Of a stretch of DNA of 25,563 nt, positions 1 to 7,811 are shown in pieces; position 1 is the stretch's first letter; each line of letters starts with the position of its first letter. The position numbers and the translations under genes are program-made. A model generated the notes under the pieces. It made no database searches. It saw nothing but the letters and a program-made list of their open reading frames with translations, and had not been told where the DNA came from. The DNA lies in NCBI GenBank assembly GCA_910583795.1, contig CAJTZQ010000051.1, forward strand, positions 1 to 25,563, read 5' to 3'. This DNA is from an uncultured Muribaculaceae bacterium. GTDB taxonomy: Bacteria; Bacteroidota; Bacteroidia; Bacteroidales; Muribaculaceae.

Positions 1-60
1 ATATGCAAAAAACATGCCAACATATGTACATTAATTTTTAGTGACTACTTAATTGGAAAA

Positions 61-79
61 TGACCGAAAAATACGGTCA
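61..79. promoter_or_regulatory. Inverted repeat upstream of ureA
   Basis: TGACCG and CGGTCA form a perfect 6-bp dyad around a 7-base AT-rich centre, ending 31 bases before the ureA ATG. It could be a regulator-binding site or a small leader hairpin. I see no clear TAnnTTTG promoter between 1 and 110, so the transcription start may lie further upstream. The dyad is seen directly; its role is inference. Confidence 0.35.
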
Positions 80-110
80 CGATAAATTGTAACATCTAAT
101 AGATTTACCC

Positions 111-413
111 ATGCATTTTACCCCAAAAGAACAAGACAAGCTTACTCTGCTTATGGTTGGGCTCATTGCGGAGAGAAGACTTAAAAAGGGTCTTAAGCTT
201 AATTATCCTGAATCGGTTGCATATATCACAAGTGCAGCTCTTGAAGGAGCACGTGAAGGAAAGACAGTTGAGGAGGTCATGCACGATGCAGCCAACGTGC
301 TTACAAAAGACCAAGTCATGGAGGGGGTTGCAGACATGATCACTTTGCTTCAGGTTGAAGCAGTCTTCACCGACGGCAGCCGACTCGTAAGTATTCATCA
401 TCCAATAAAATAA
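111..413 (+). CDS. ureA: Urease subunit gamma (UreA)
   Basis: The 100-residue product is the small structural subunit of the cytoplasmic nickel urease, which hydrolyses urea to ammonia and carbamate. It matches the family in full length: the N-terminal MHFTPKEQDKL, the central LNYPESVAYITSAALEGAREG and the C-terminal VEAVFTDGSRLVSIHHPI are all typical. The ATG at 111 gives the normal family N-terminus. It is the first gene of a seven-gene plus-strand operon (ureABCEFGD) and lies 94 bases before ureB. Gamma and beta are separate here, unlike the fused gamma-beta subunit of Helicobacter. Confidence 0.97.
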   Translation: MHFTPKEQDKLTLLMVGLIAERRLKKGLKLNYPESVAYITSAALEGAREGKTVEEVMHDAANVLTKDQVMEGVADMITLLQVEAVFTDGSRLVSIHHPIK

Positions 414-507
414 ATTTGCTCATTTTATCAGTGACCCACCAACGAATCAGACAGTGAGTAGCTAATATGAATCAATTTATTTCCCTATCAATTAAAGTAT
501 AGAAATC

Positions 508-1047
508 ATGGACCAAGCAAATAATACGGCCGGCTACACCACTCCTAATGGAGTTTTTTCGGGAACACCAGATATCGCTTATCCTAATACCCCAGGATTT
601 ACACCATCCACTCCCGTGCCGGTAGGCGGAGTCATCCTAAAGGATGAACCGATAGAATATAATTTAAACCGTCGAACAATAAAGCTCACTGTAAGAAATA
701 CGGGCGACCGACCTGTACAAATCGGAAGTCATTTCCATTTCTTTGAAGTGAACCGTTATATGGAATTTGACAGGCCTAAGGCATTTGGTTATCACTTGAA
801 CATCCCTGCAACCACGGCTATCCGTTTTGAACCAGGGGAGGAGAAAGAGGTGGAACTTGTCAAATATGCAGGTAAAATCAGAGTTATCGGGTTCAATGAT
901 CTTGTCAACGGATATGCCGGAAATGAAGACACCCCGACATTCTATCCAAAGAATACAGAGGCGATTCGCCGCATGAAAGAATATGGTTTCAAATCTGAAT
1001 CAGAAGATCAGGAGGAAGCTGAATTTACAAATAACGTTAAATCTTAA
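508..1047 (+). CDS. ureB: Urease subunit beta (UreB), extended at both ends
   Basis: This is the beta structural subunit of urease. The core spans roughly residues 38-135 and contains RNTGDRPVQIGSHFHFFEVN, FDRPKAFGYHLNIPA and RFEPGEEKEVELV, all diagnostic. At 179 residues it is far longer than the usual 100-110. It has a Pro/Gly/Thr-rich N-terminal extension of about 37 residues and a C-terminal extension of about 45 that ends in an acidic stretch (SESEDQEEAE). A GTG at 616 (V37) would give a normal N-terminus, but the ATG at 508 opens a continuous frame without stops and fits the gap after ureA. The C-terminal extension does not depend on which start is used. ureC begins 16 bases after the stop. 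Confidence 0.95.
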   Translation: MDQANNTAGYTTPNGVFSGTPDIAYPNTPGFTPSTPVPVGGVILKDEPIEYNLNRRTIKLTVRNTGDRPVQIGSHFHFFEVNRYMEFDRPKAFGYHLNIPATTAIRFEPGEEKEVELVKYAGKIRVIGFNDLVNGYAGNEDTPTFYPKNTEAIRRMKEYGFKSESEDQEEAEFTNNVKS

Positions 1048-1062
1048 AAGACCACTCCCGTT

Positions 1063-2781
1063 ATGGCAACTATATCAAGAAAAGAATATAATAATCTTTT
1101 TGGCCCAACAGTGGGCGATAAGATCCGTCTCGGCAATACCGACCTCTATGTCGAGATCGAGAAAGATTTGAGGACATATGGCGATGAAGTGGTCTATGGC
1201 GGCGGAAAGACTCTCCGCGATGGGATGGGACTTGCCAACGAATGCACAGAAAATGCCGGCAGTCTTGACCTCGTCATTACAAACGTCACAATTCTTGATC
1301 CACTTTTAGGTGTCATCAAGGCAGACGTAGGTGTAAAAGATGGTAAAATTGCCGGTATAGGCAAAGCCGGTAACCCTAACGTAATGGAAGGTGTGTCTCC
1401 CGATCTTGTCACAGGTCCATCCACCGACGCAATCTCCGGCGAACATATGATCCTGACCGCTGCCGGAATAGACGGTCATGTGCATTTCTGCTCTCCGCAA
1501 CAGGCAATCAATTGTCTATCTAACGGTATCACCACACTTATCGGTGGTGGTGTAGGGCCCACTGACGGAACCAACGGAACAACCATCACATCAGGAAAAT
1601 GGAACATGCAAGAAATGCTAAAAGCGGCAGAAGGTCTGCCGATTAATGTCGGATTTCTTGGCAAAGGCAACATAACAGGACATCAAAACCTGAGTGATCA
1701 ACTTGTTGCGGGAGCATGCGGATTCAAAATCCATGAAGACTGGGGATCAACACCAGCAGCTATCAGAAGCTGTATGGAAGTGGCAGACAAATACGATGTG
1801 CAGGTAGCAATTCATACAGACACACTGAATGAAAGCGGATACGTAGAAGATACAATCGCCGCTATAGATGGCAGGACAATTCACACTTATCATACAGAGG
1901 GAGCAGGTGGCGGACATGCACCCGACCTTTTGAAAGTTGCATCAATGCCCAATGTACTTCCGTCCTCCACCAATCCTACACTACCTTTCGGAATTAATTC
2001 CCAGGCAGAATTGTTTGATATGATTATGGTATGTCACAACCTTAATCCAACAATCCCGTCCGATGTCGCATTCGCAGAAAGCCGTGTACGTCCGGAAACC
2101 CAATCTGCTGAAAACATTTTCCATGACCTCGGTATAATCTCAATGGTTACCTCCGACTCACAGGCAATGGGCAGAGTAGGTGAATCATTCATGCGTACAT
2201 TCCAGATGGCATCATATATGAAACAGGCGAGAGGCAAACTTAAAGAAGATGCTGAAGGCAACGACAATTTCCGTGTGCTCAGATATCTCGCCCAGATTAC
2301 ATTGAATCCGGCTATAACATATGGTATCAGTGATGTGCTCGGATCTATCGCCAAAGGGAAAATGGCTGACCTCGTGCTTTGGGAACCTGCGTTCTTCGGT
2401 GTTAAGCCTCAACTCGTGATTAAAGGCGGACTCATCAACTGGGCAAATATGGGAGACCCCAACTCGTCACTCGTCACTCCGCAACCCAAAATCATGCGTC
2501 CAATGTATGGAGCCATAGGTCAATCTCTACAAAACACCCGTATGAGTTTCGTATCTCGCGCTGCCTATGAAGACGGTATAAAGGAGAAACTCGGACTTGA
2601 TTCAATTATCTATCCTGTTCACGGTGTACGTCAGCTTTCAAAAGCAGATATGGTTCGTAACACTGCCACACCTCATATTGAAGTCAACCCTGAGACATTT
2701 GAAGTGACAGTCGATGGATATAAAGCATATGTAGCTCCTGCCAAAGAACTTCCATTAGCTCAACTCTACTGGTTCAGCTAA
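1063..2781 (+). CDS. ureC: Urease subunit alpha (UreC), catalytic subunit
   Basis: The 572-residue product is the amidohydrolase-type catalytic subunit carrying the bi-nickel centre. The active-site set is complete, shifted by +5 from Klebsiella numbering: H139 and H141 (HVHF), carbamylated K222 and H224 (FKIHED), H251 (IHTD), H277 (YHTEGAGGGHAPD) and D365 (SDSQAMGRVGE). The flap carries C324 and H325, but the following residue is Asn326 (CHN), where characterised ureases usually have CHH. Length and ends are normal for the family. It closes the structural part of the operon and is followed by a terminator-like hairpin before ureE. Confidence 0.98.
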   Translation: MATISRKEYNNLFGPTVGDKIRLGNTDLYVEIEKDLRTYGDEVVYGGGKTLRDGMGLANECTENAGSLDLVITNVTILDPLLGVIKADVGVKDGKIAGIGKAGNPNVMEGVSPDLVTGPSTDAISGEHMILTAAGIDGHVHFCSPQQAINCLSNGITTLIGGGVGPTDGTNGTTITSGKWNMQEMLKAAEGLPINVGFLGKGNITGHQNLSDQLVAGACGFKIHEDWGSTPAAIRSCMEVADKYDVQVAIHTDTLNESGYVEDTIAAIDGRTIHTYHTEGAGGGHAPDLLKVASMPNVLPSSTNPTLPFGINSQAELFDMIMVCHNLNPTIPSDVAFAESRVRPETQSAENIFHDLGIISMVTSDSQAMGRVGESFMRTFQMASYMKQARGKLKEDAEGNDNFRVLRYLAQITLNPAITYGISDVLGSIAKGKMADLVLWEPAFFGVKPQLVIKGGLINWANMGDPNSSLVTPQPKIMRPMYGAIGQSLQNTRMSFVSRAAYEDGIKEKLGLDSIIYPVHGVRQLSKADMVRNTATPHIEVNPETFEVTVDGYKAYVAPAKELPLAQLYWFS

Positions 2782-2846
2782 ACAAGGATCTTATTTAAGG
2801 CTTGAATAAAGAGATTGCCTCGATAGAAATTATAGATATAACCATG

Positions 2847-2882
2847 AAGCGGGGGATTCCCTATGGTATCTCCCCGCTTTTT
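2847..2882 (+). terminator. Intra-operon terminator-like hairpin between ureC and ureE
   Basis: AAGCGGGGG (2847-2855) pairs with TCCCCGCTT (2871-2879) in a 9-bp GC-rich stem with one G-T pair, followed by a five-base T run (2878-2882). The form is that of a Rho-independent terminator in the sense direction, 65 bases after the ureC stop and 16 bases before the probable ureE start. Partial termination here would give more subunit mRNA than maturation-factor mRNA. The hairpin is seen; attenuation is inferred. Confidence 0.6.
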
Positions 2883-2898
2883 CACTATAAACCGGACA

Positions 2899-3561
2899 AT
2901 GAAAATTTACAATACAATTATCGGCAACATTAATCATTCCGAAGAATGGAAAGAAAAACTCAAGAATGCCGAAATAGATTATATATTCCTTGATCAGTGG
3001 ACAGCACAAAAATCCAGATTTTTAGGTAGAGGAGTAAGTGGAGAGGAATATCCGATCGCTCTTGCACGTCATTCTCAAATAGTTGACGGTGATATCATTG
3101 AATTCGATCCAGATACAAACAAGGCTGCCGTTCTTAGGATTGAACTAAATCCTGTCCTCGTGATAGATCTTGGAGGATTAGCCGACAGGGACCCTCAGAC
3201 TATTATCAGAATATCTGTAGAACTTGGGCACGCAATCGGCAATCAACATTGGCCTGCCGTAGTAAAAGAGACAAAGGTATATGTCCCTCTGACAGTAGAT
3301 AAGAAAGTGATGGAATCTGTAATGGATACTCATCACATTGAAGGAATAACATATGATTTTCAAAAAGGATTAGATATTATTCCATATCTCGCACCTCACG
3401 AGATCCGTCGCCTTTTTGGTGGGGCAGGACAAGAGAGCCATTCTCATGAACATGACCACGGACACATAATTCACTATCACGATGCAGACGGACATCACCA
3501 CGACAAATGTTGTGAGCATCATCACTCTCATCCCGACTGCGATTGTGAATCAAAAGAATAA
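2899..3561 (+). CDS. ureE: Urease accessory protein UreE (nickel metallochaperone)
   Basis: UreE binds nickel and delivers it through UreG to apo-urease. The N-terminal half is the UreE fold, followed by the metal-binding domain with the conserved GNQHW segment (His117 from this start). The C-terminal 40 residues form a metal-binding tail with 14 His and 4 Cys. I chose the ATG at 2899 (MKIYNTII, 220 residues) because the upstream in-frame ATG at 2863 lies in the loop of the 2847-2882 hairpin and would add 12 residues unlike the family. It sits between ureC and ureF, and ureF starts two bases after its stop. Confidence 0.95.
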   Translation: MKIYNTIIGNINHSEEWKEKLKNAEIDYIFLDQWTAQKSRFLGRGVSGEEYPIALARHSQIVDGDIIEFDPDTNKAAVLRIELNPVLVIDLGGLADRDPQTIIRISVELGHAIGNQHWPAVVKETKVYVPLTVDKKVMESVMDTHHIEGITYDFQKGLDIIPYLAPHEIRRLFGGAGQESHSHEHDHGHIIHYHDADGHHHDKCCEHHHSHPDCDCESKE

Positions 3562-3563
3562 CT

Positions 3564-4262
3564 ATGAGCGACAACTCTGACATAACTAAAGTGATGAGAC
3601 TGCTGCAATTCACGGATTCCACTTTTCCAGTCGGCACTTTCTCATTCTCCAACGGTCTTGAAACTGCATCGTTTGAAGGCATCGTGACAAATGCTAAAAC
3701 TCTCGAAGAATTTGCACGTTCCCAAGCCCGGCAAGCCGCTTTCAGCGACGGGGTAGTGGCATTACATACTCACCGTGCTTTTTTACTGGGAGATTATGAC
3801 ATTTGCAAAAAATGCGACCATTATCTCATGATGTTCAAGATGAATGCAGAGGCACGCTTAATGATAACCCGTATGGGTAAGAAATTATCTGAGTTAGGCG
3901 TGAAATTATTCGAAGAACCAATGATTAAACAATGGCTCGACGATATTAAAGCAGGCAAGACTCCCGGCACATATCCGGTTGCACAAGGAATGATCTTTGC
4001 TAAAGCCGGGATTGGAGAAAAAGAACTTTTTTGCTCCCATCAATACGGAATTGTAAATATGGTTCTAAGCGCCGCCTTAAGATGCGTTAGAGTGTCGCAC
4101 TATGATACTCAATTAATATTGGAAAAGATATCGAATGAAATTGAAAGTCTTTATGAAGAAGCATCTCAGATGGCACTTCAAGACATGAATGCTTTTTATC
4201 CCGAACTTGACATACTTGCGTCTCTCCACGAAAAAGGAAACATGCGTATGTTTATGAACTAA
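3564..4262 (+). CDS. ureF: Urease accessory protein UreF
   Basis: UreF is the all-helical factor that binds UreD and UreG and controls GTP-dependent nickel insertion into urease. The N-terminal LLQFTDSTFPVGTFSFSNGL and the following GLETAS region are the family signature. The C-terminal half contains the expected YGIVNMVLSAALRCVRVSHYDTQ helices. At 232 residues the length is normal. The start is two bases after the ureE stop, which suggests translational coupling. No lesion is seen. Confidence 0.96.
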   Translation: MSDNSDITKVMRLLQFTDSTFPVGTFSFSNGLETASFEGIVTNAKTLEEFARSQARQAAFSDGVVALHTHRAFLLGDYDICKKCDHYLMMFKMNAEARLMITRMGKKLSELGVKLFEEPMIKQWLDDIKAGKTPGTYPVAQGMIFAKAGIGEKELFCSHQYGIVNMVLSAALRCVRVSHYDTQLILEKISNEIESLYEEASQMALQDMNAFYPELDILASLHEKGNMRMFMN

Positions 4263-4307
4263 TATTTGAATTGAATTACTAATTCTCTAATCAAACTGTG
4301 AATCATT

Positions 4308-4943
4308 ATGTCAAATACATGCAGAATTGGAATCGGCGGTCCGGTAGGTTCCGGTAAAACCGCCCTAATAGAAGCAATAACTCCCCGTCTTCTTGAATTG
4401 GGACAGAAGGTTCTTATCATTACAAATGATATTGTCACCACAGAAGATGCCAAACATGTAAGAAAAACACTTAAAGGAATTCTTCTTGAAGATAAAATCA
4501 TCGGTGTGGAGACAGGCGCATGTCCTCATACAGCTGTGAGAGAAGACCCCTCGATGAATATTGCCGCTGTTGAAGAGATGGAAGCAAAATTTCCTGACAC
4601 CGACATTGTACTTATTGAAAGCGGTGGTGATAATCTCACCCTGACTTTTTCTCCGGCGCTCGTCGATTTTTTCATTTACGTTATTGACGTAGCGGCGGGA
4701 GATAAGATTCCTCGAAAAGATGGCCCGGGCATTTCGCAAAGCGACATACTTGTTATCAACAAGACAGATTTAGCTCCGTATGTTCATGCCGACCTTGGAG
4801 TTATGGATCATGATTCAAAACTTATGAGACCTGGGAAACCTTTTGTTTTTACAAATTGTATGACCGGAGAAGGTATTGATGAATTGGTCGACCTTATATT
4901 TAAAATGGCGTTGTTTGACAAAACAGAAAATAAAGAATCCTGA
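4308..4943 (+). CDS. ureG: Urease accessory protein UreG (nickel-carrying GTPase)
   Basis: UreG is the SIMIBI-class GTPase that carries nickel from UreE to the UreD-UreF-apourease complex. The P-loop GGPVGSGKT is at residues 10-18. The metal-binding Cys-Pro-His is at 72-74 (ETGACPHTAVRED), IESGGDNL follows near 104-110, and the guanine-specificity motif NKTD is at 151-154. At 211 residues the length is typical. It follows ureF by 45 bases, and its TGA stop shares one base with the ureD ATG (TGATG). Confidence 0.98.
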   Translation: MSNTCRIGIGGPVGSGKTALIEAITPRLLELGQKVLIITNDIVTTEDAKHVRKTLKGILLEDKIIGVETGACPHTAVREDPSMNIAAVEEMEAKFPDTDIVLIESGGDNLTLTFSPALVDFFIYVIDVAAGDKIPRKDGPGISQSDILVINKTDLAPYVHADLGVMDHDSKLMRPGKPFVFTNCMTGEGIDELVDLIFKMALFDKTENKES

Positions 4944-5896
4944 TGAAAGAACAAATTAAGGAGAAGACAGCTGCCCCTGAAGTCGATTTCTCGAAAGCTC
5001 GGGAAATGGCACGATATCTCACCGAGCCCGAGGCGATGTATGTCGGAGCACCCGGTAAACACGGCTATCTTCGTCTTGGATTTGAGCTTGACAAGGATGG
5101 GAAGAGTATTCTTAGGGATCTTGACCGACGACATCCGCTGATTGTGCAGCAAGAGCTATATTTCGACGAAGAAATGCCAGAAATGCCGTGTGTCTATATA
5201 TTGTCTTCTGGAGGACCGAATGTAGATGGAGACCGATATCAACAAGATATCACAGTCAAAAAAGATGCATTTGCGCATGTAGCGACAGGAGCCGCCACAA
5301 AACTGGCGGAAATGCGGTTTAATTATTCAGGTCTAATTCAAAACATAGTTCTTGAAGATAACGCATATCTTGAATTTATCCCTGAACCGGTAATCCCATG
5401 CAGGCATACAAGATTTATATCCGATACAAGATTGTGTATTGCAGAAAGTGCTACAGTTGTATATTCGGAAATATTCATGGGAGGTAGAAAATACTATGGA
5501 AAAGGGGAGTTGTTTGAATACGACATTCTATCAGTCTGCAGTCACGGAGAAAGACCTGATGGCACACAATTATTCCGGGAAAAGTTTGTAATCGATCCCA
5601 AGTTAGAGCATCCGCGCTGCCTTGGAGTGATGGGCAATTTTGATGTCTTTGCAAATGTGATTGTCATGACTCCACCTGAGAAAGCACAAGAAATATATGA
5701 GAAGACTCAGGTTTTCGTGGATAAAGAAAAGATGCTTGCCGCAGGAATAACAAAACTTCCCGCAAATGCCGGTCTATTATATAAAGTGTTAGGCAAAGAG
5801 CCCGGACCCGTCAAAAAATTGGTACGTGAATTTGCAAGTAGTGTCAGACTGACAATAAAGGGGAAACCTATTCCTCCTGAATTCCCTTGGAGATAA
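4943..5896 (+). CDS. ureD: Urease accessory protein UreD
   Basis: UreD (UreH in some species) is the scaffold that binds apo-urease and UreF and provides the path for nickel into the active site. The 317-residue protein shows family features: LHP-type strands early on (RRHPLIVQQELYFDE), HVATGAATKLAEMRFN, LEFIPEPVIPCRHTRF, ESATVVYSEIFMGGRKYYGKG, and the C-terminal VRLTIKGKPIPPEFPWR. Some family members are nearer 270 residues; the extra length here is mostly at the N-terminus. It overlaps ureG by one base. It is the last gene of the operon: a terminator follows and the next genes are on the other strand. Confidence 0.93.
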   Translation: MKEQIKEKTAAPEVDFSKAREMARYLTEPEAMYVGAPGKHGYLRLGFELDKDGKSILRDLDRRHPLIVQQELYFDEEMPEMPCVYILSSGGPNVDGDRYQQDITVKKDAFAHVATGAATKLAEMRFNYSGLIQNIVLEDNAYLEFIPEPVIPCRHTRFISDTRLCIAESATVVYSEIFMGGRKYYGKGELFEYDILSVCSHGERPDGTQLFREKFVIDPKLEHPRCLGVMGNFDVFANVIVMTPPEKAQEIYEKTQVFVDKEKMLAAGITKLPANAGLLYKVLGKEPGPVKKLVREFASSVRLTIKGKPIPPEFPWR

Positions 5897-5918
5897 TCCA
5901 CTTAAGAATACTTACGAA

Positions 5919-5960
5919 ACCGGGATTTTGTTAAAAAATGCAGAATCCCGGTAATTTTTA
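5919..5960 (+). terminator. Terminator of the urease operon
   Basis: A 12-bp stem (ACCGGGATTTTG with CAGAATCCCGGT, one G-T pair) and a 10-base loop are followed by AATTTTTA on the plus strand. It lies 22 bases after the ureD stop, in the gap between convergent ureD and the C-N hydrolase gene. It is a good Rho-independent terminator for the plus strand and a weaker one (TTTCG tail) for the minus strand. Confidence 0.8.
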
Positions 5961-5986
5961 TCTGTAATAAGCGTAATCTATATTTT

Positions 5987-6787
5987 CTATTTGTATATAA
6001 TAAATGTATCTGCATCATTCCAAGCCGGGAATTTTTCTCGAAATGAATCGAGTTTGTCGCGACACAGCAATGCATATTTGATATCGGTTTCATCTAACGT
6101 TATTGTAATATCTTTTCCTTTATAATCTATTGCCAATGTGCTGCCATCATATTCGAAACCTTTCTTATCAATGCCTCGACAATTGACTCCGCAGACATAA
6201 GCCTGATTTTCTATTGCACGGGCATACAAAAGTTTGTTCCAAGCGTCGACCCGTGCAAGTGGCCAGTTTGCAACAGCAATCAAAAAATCATATTCATTAT
6301 TGATATTTCTACACCACACAGGAAACCGGAGATCATAACATATGATCATTGCAATGTTCCATCCTCTATACCTGACTGACAACCTTGAATTTCCCTTTGT
6401 AAAAACTTCATTCTCCTTAGCCATTGTGAAAAGATGATGTTTATCTGAAAAATATACATCTCCTGACGGCTCAATGAAAAATCCTCTATTGAATAGCTTG
6501 TCATTATCAGAAGCTATAAAACTACCAGCTATAGCTACATTATATTTCCTTGACAGAGACTTCAGGAAACTTACTGTCTTGCCTAAATTATCTTCAGCAA
6601 AAGCTCTTACATGTTCTGATTTTTCTCCAGAAGGGAAACCGGTAGAAAAAGTTTCAGGCAATATGACTAAGTCCGTTTCCGGATGAACCAACGACAGTTT
6701 CTCTTCTACAGTATTCAAGTTAAATCCCTTATCTTCCCATTTAATTTCCAAGGGAATTAAAGCTACCTTTAAATTATTTGAGTTCAC
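5987..6787 (-). CDS. C-N hydrolase, omega-amidase / YafV-type
   Basis: This nitrilase-superfamily amidase has the catalytic triad Glu45 (LPETFSTGF), Lys116 (SDKHHLF) and Cys150 (ICYDLRFPVW), numbered from the GTG at 6787. The CYDLRFPVW context is typical of Nit2/YafV omega-amidases, which deaminate 2-oxoglutaramate or 2-oxosuccinamate to the 2-oxo acid plus ammonia. I prefer the GTG at 6787, four bases past the acyltransferase stop, because it gives a family-like N-terminus (NSNNLKVALIP). An ATG at 6832 is also in frame but would add 15 unlike residues and overlap the upstream gene by 41 bases. Substrate is inferred from subfamily only. Confidence 0.88.
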   Translation of the reverse strand: MNSNNLKVALIPLEIKWEDKGFNLNTVEEKLSLVHPETDLVILPETFSTGFPSGEKSEHVRAFAEDNLGKTVSFLKSLSRKYNVAIAGSFIASDNDKLFNRGFFIEPSGDVYFSDKHHLFTMAKENEVFTKGNSRLSVRYRGWNIAMIICYDLRFPVWCRNINNEYDFLIAVANWPLARVDAWNKLLYARAIENQAYVCGVNCRGIDKKGFEYDGSTLAIDYKGKDITITLDETDIKYALLCRDKLDSFREKFPAWNDADTFIIYK

Positions 6788-6791
6788 AAAC

Positions 6792-7337
6792 TTAAGCTTT
6801 GAATTTTTCCGGATATAACGCAATATCCCCACACAATGAATAGAATTTACGAATATAATTCATGTCTTTTTCGACATTTCCCGTAGGATTATATTCATCC
6901 CGTATTATAATATCCTTGTGTTTATAGTCAATGTATCCTAACTGAATAGGCACCTTTGCACCATAAGCAATATATAGAAATCCTGTATGCCATTTATCAG
7001 TAAGACTCCTTGTGCCTTCAGGAGTCACAGCAAGATTGACATAACCTCTATCCTTAAACATTTTAATCACCTGGTCAGTTAGAGATTCGCCGTGCTTCTT
7101 TTTGGGCACAGGTATTCCGCCAAGTGCTTTAAGCAGATATTTGAGTGGGAAGAAAAACCAAAACTCTTTCATAAGAAAATTAGCTTCTCTTCCCAATGAC
7201 TTGTAAGCGAACAGACCAAGAATGAAATCCCAATTGGATGTGTGCGGTGCCACACATATCACGCACTTGTCACGGCGTGGAGCACTTATATCAACTTTCC
7301 ACCCAGCAATACGCAATATTTCTTTCCAAAGGTTCAT
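6792..7337 (-). CDS. 1-acyl-glycerol-3-phosphate acyltransferase-like (PlsC family)
   Basis: The 181-residue protein has the PlsC acyltransferase signature: the HX4D box HTSNWD (about residues 32-37, in APHTSNWDF), a middle FFPLKYLLKALGGIPV segment and the TPEGTRS block near residue 109. Such enzymes transfer acyl groups to lysophosphatidate or related lipids at the inner membrane. It is short compared with classical PlsC (about 240) and has no clear N-terminal membrane anchor, so the true acceptor is uncertain. It lies 18 bases after the small helical gene and just before the amidase gene, all on the minus strand. Confidence 0.85.
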   Translation of the reverse strand: MNLWKEILRIAGWKVDISAPRRDKCVICVAPHTSNWDFILGLFAYKSLGREANFLMKEFWFFFPLKYLLKALGGIPVPKKKHGESLTDQVIKMFKDRGYVNLAVTPEGTRSLTDKWHTGFLYIAYGAKVPIQLGYIDYKHKDIIIRDEYNPTGNVEKDMNYIRKFYSLCGDIALYPEKFKA

Positions 7338-7355
7338 TTCAGTCTATTAAATAAT

Positions 7356-7718
7356 TTATTCAGCTACCGCTTTTTTATATTCATCCTTCACGTTCTGAGG
7401 AATTGCAGCATTGAAAACCTTAAGTGCGGCATCAAGTTCTTTTGTGAAATCATCACTGATTTTAACAAAAAGTTTTTTATCGAAATCCTTTTTTGCCTTT
7501 GAGTACTCTTTGAGATTTTCAAATGCCTTCACTCCTTTATCGAATGTGACATTTGCATTGCTGCGTGCTGCTCCGACTGCTCCGAGAACTTGTTCGATTG
7601 CTTTGACAATAGCTTCTTTATCTGCTCCTTCTACATTATAATATGTAGACATCATTGCCTCGCATGCTGAAGCACCGATTGCCTCGACATATTTTTTAAA
7701 TTCACGTTTATTTGCCAT
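7356..7718 (-). CDS. Conserved-looking small helical protein of unknown function
   Basis: I do not recognise a named family. The 120-residue product (MANKREFKKYVEAIG at the start) is rich in Ala, Lys, Glu and Asp and reads as amphipathic helices throughout, with no signal peptide, membrane segment or Cys pair. It is probably cytoplasmic. Evidence that it is real: a clean ATG, full-length coding bias, and a tidy position 93 bases after rodA and 18 bases before the acyltransferase gene on the same strand. No terminator-like hairpin separates it clearly from rodA, so it may be read from the mre operon. Confidence 0.75.
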   Translation of the reverse strand: MANKREFKKYVEAIGASACEAMMSTYYNVEGADKEAIVKAIEQVLGAVGAARSNANVTFDKGVKAFENLKEYSKAKKDFDKKLFVKISDDFTKELDAALKVFNAAIPQNVKDEYKKAVAE

Positions 7719-7811
7719 ATTATCTATAATTAAAAAGTCTTTTATTATATAACTTAAATAACACTCGTTTTATTGAAAAATATTATATTTAACGACATTT
7801 TTCTAAAATTT

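Noticed and set aside
2863..2898. Upstream ATG giving UreE 12 more residues
   Set aside because: It lies in the loop of a terminator-like hairpin, and the added residues do not resemble UreE N-termini.
4365..4739. 124-codon minus-strand ORF within ureG
   Set aside because: It is opposite conserved UreG motifs and has unlikely composition (many Cys, Phe, Asn).
5902..6093. Small minus-strand ORF overlapping the end of the amidase gene
   Set aside because: It overlaps the amidase coding end in another frame and crosses the urease terminator; no recognisable product.
6788..6832. ATG start of the amidase gene at 6832
   Set aside because: It would overlap the acyltransferase gene by 41 bases and add 15 residues unlike the family; the GTG at 6787 fits better, though the ATG cannot be excluded.
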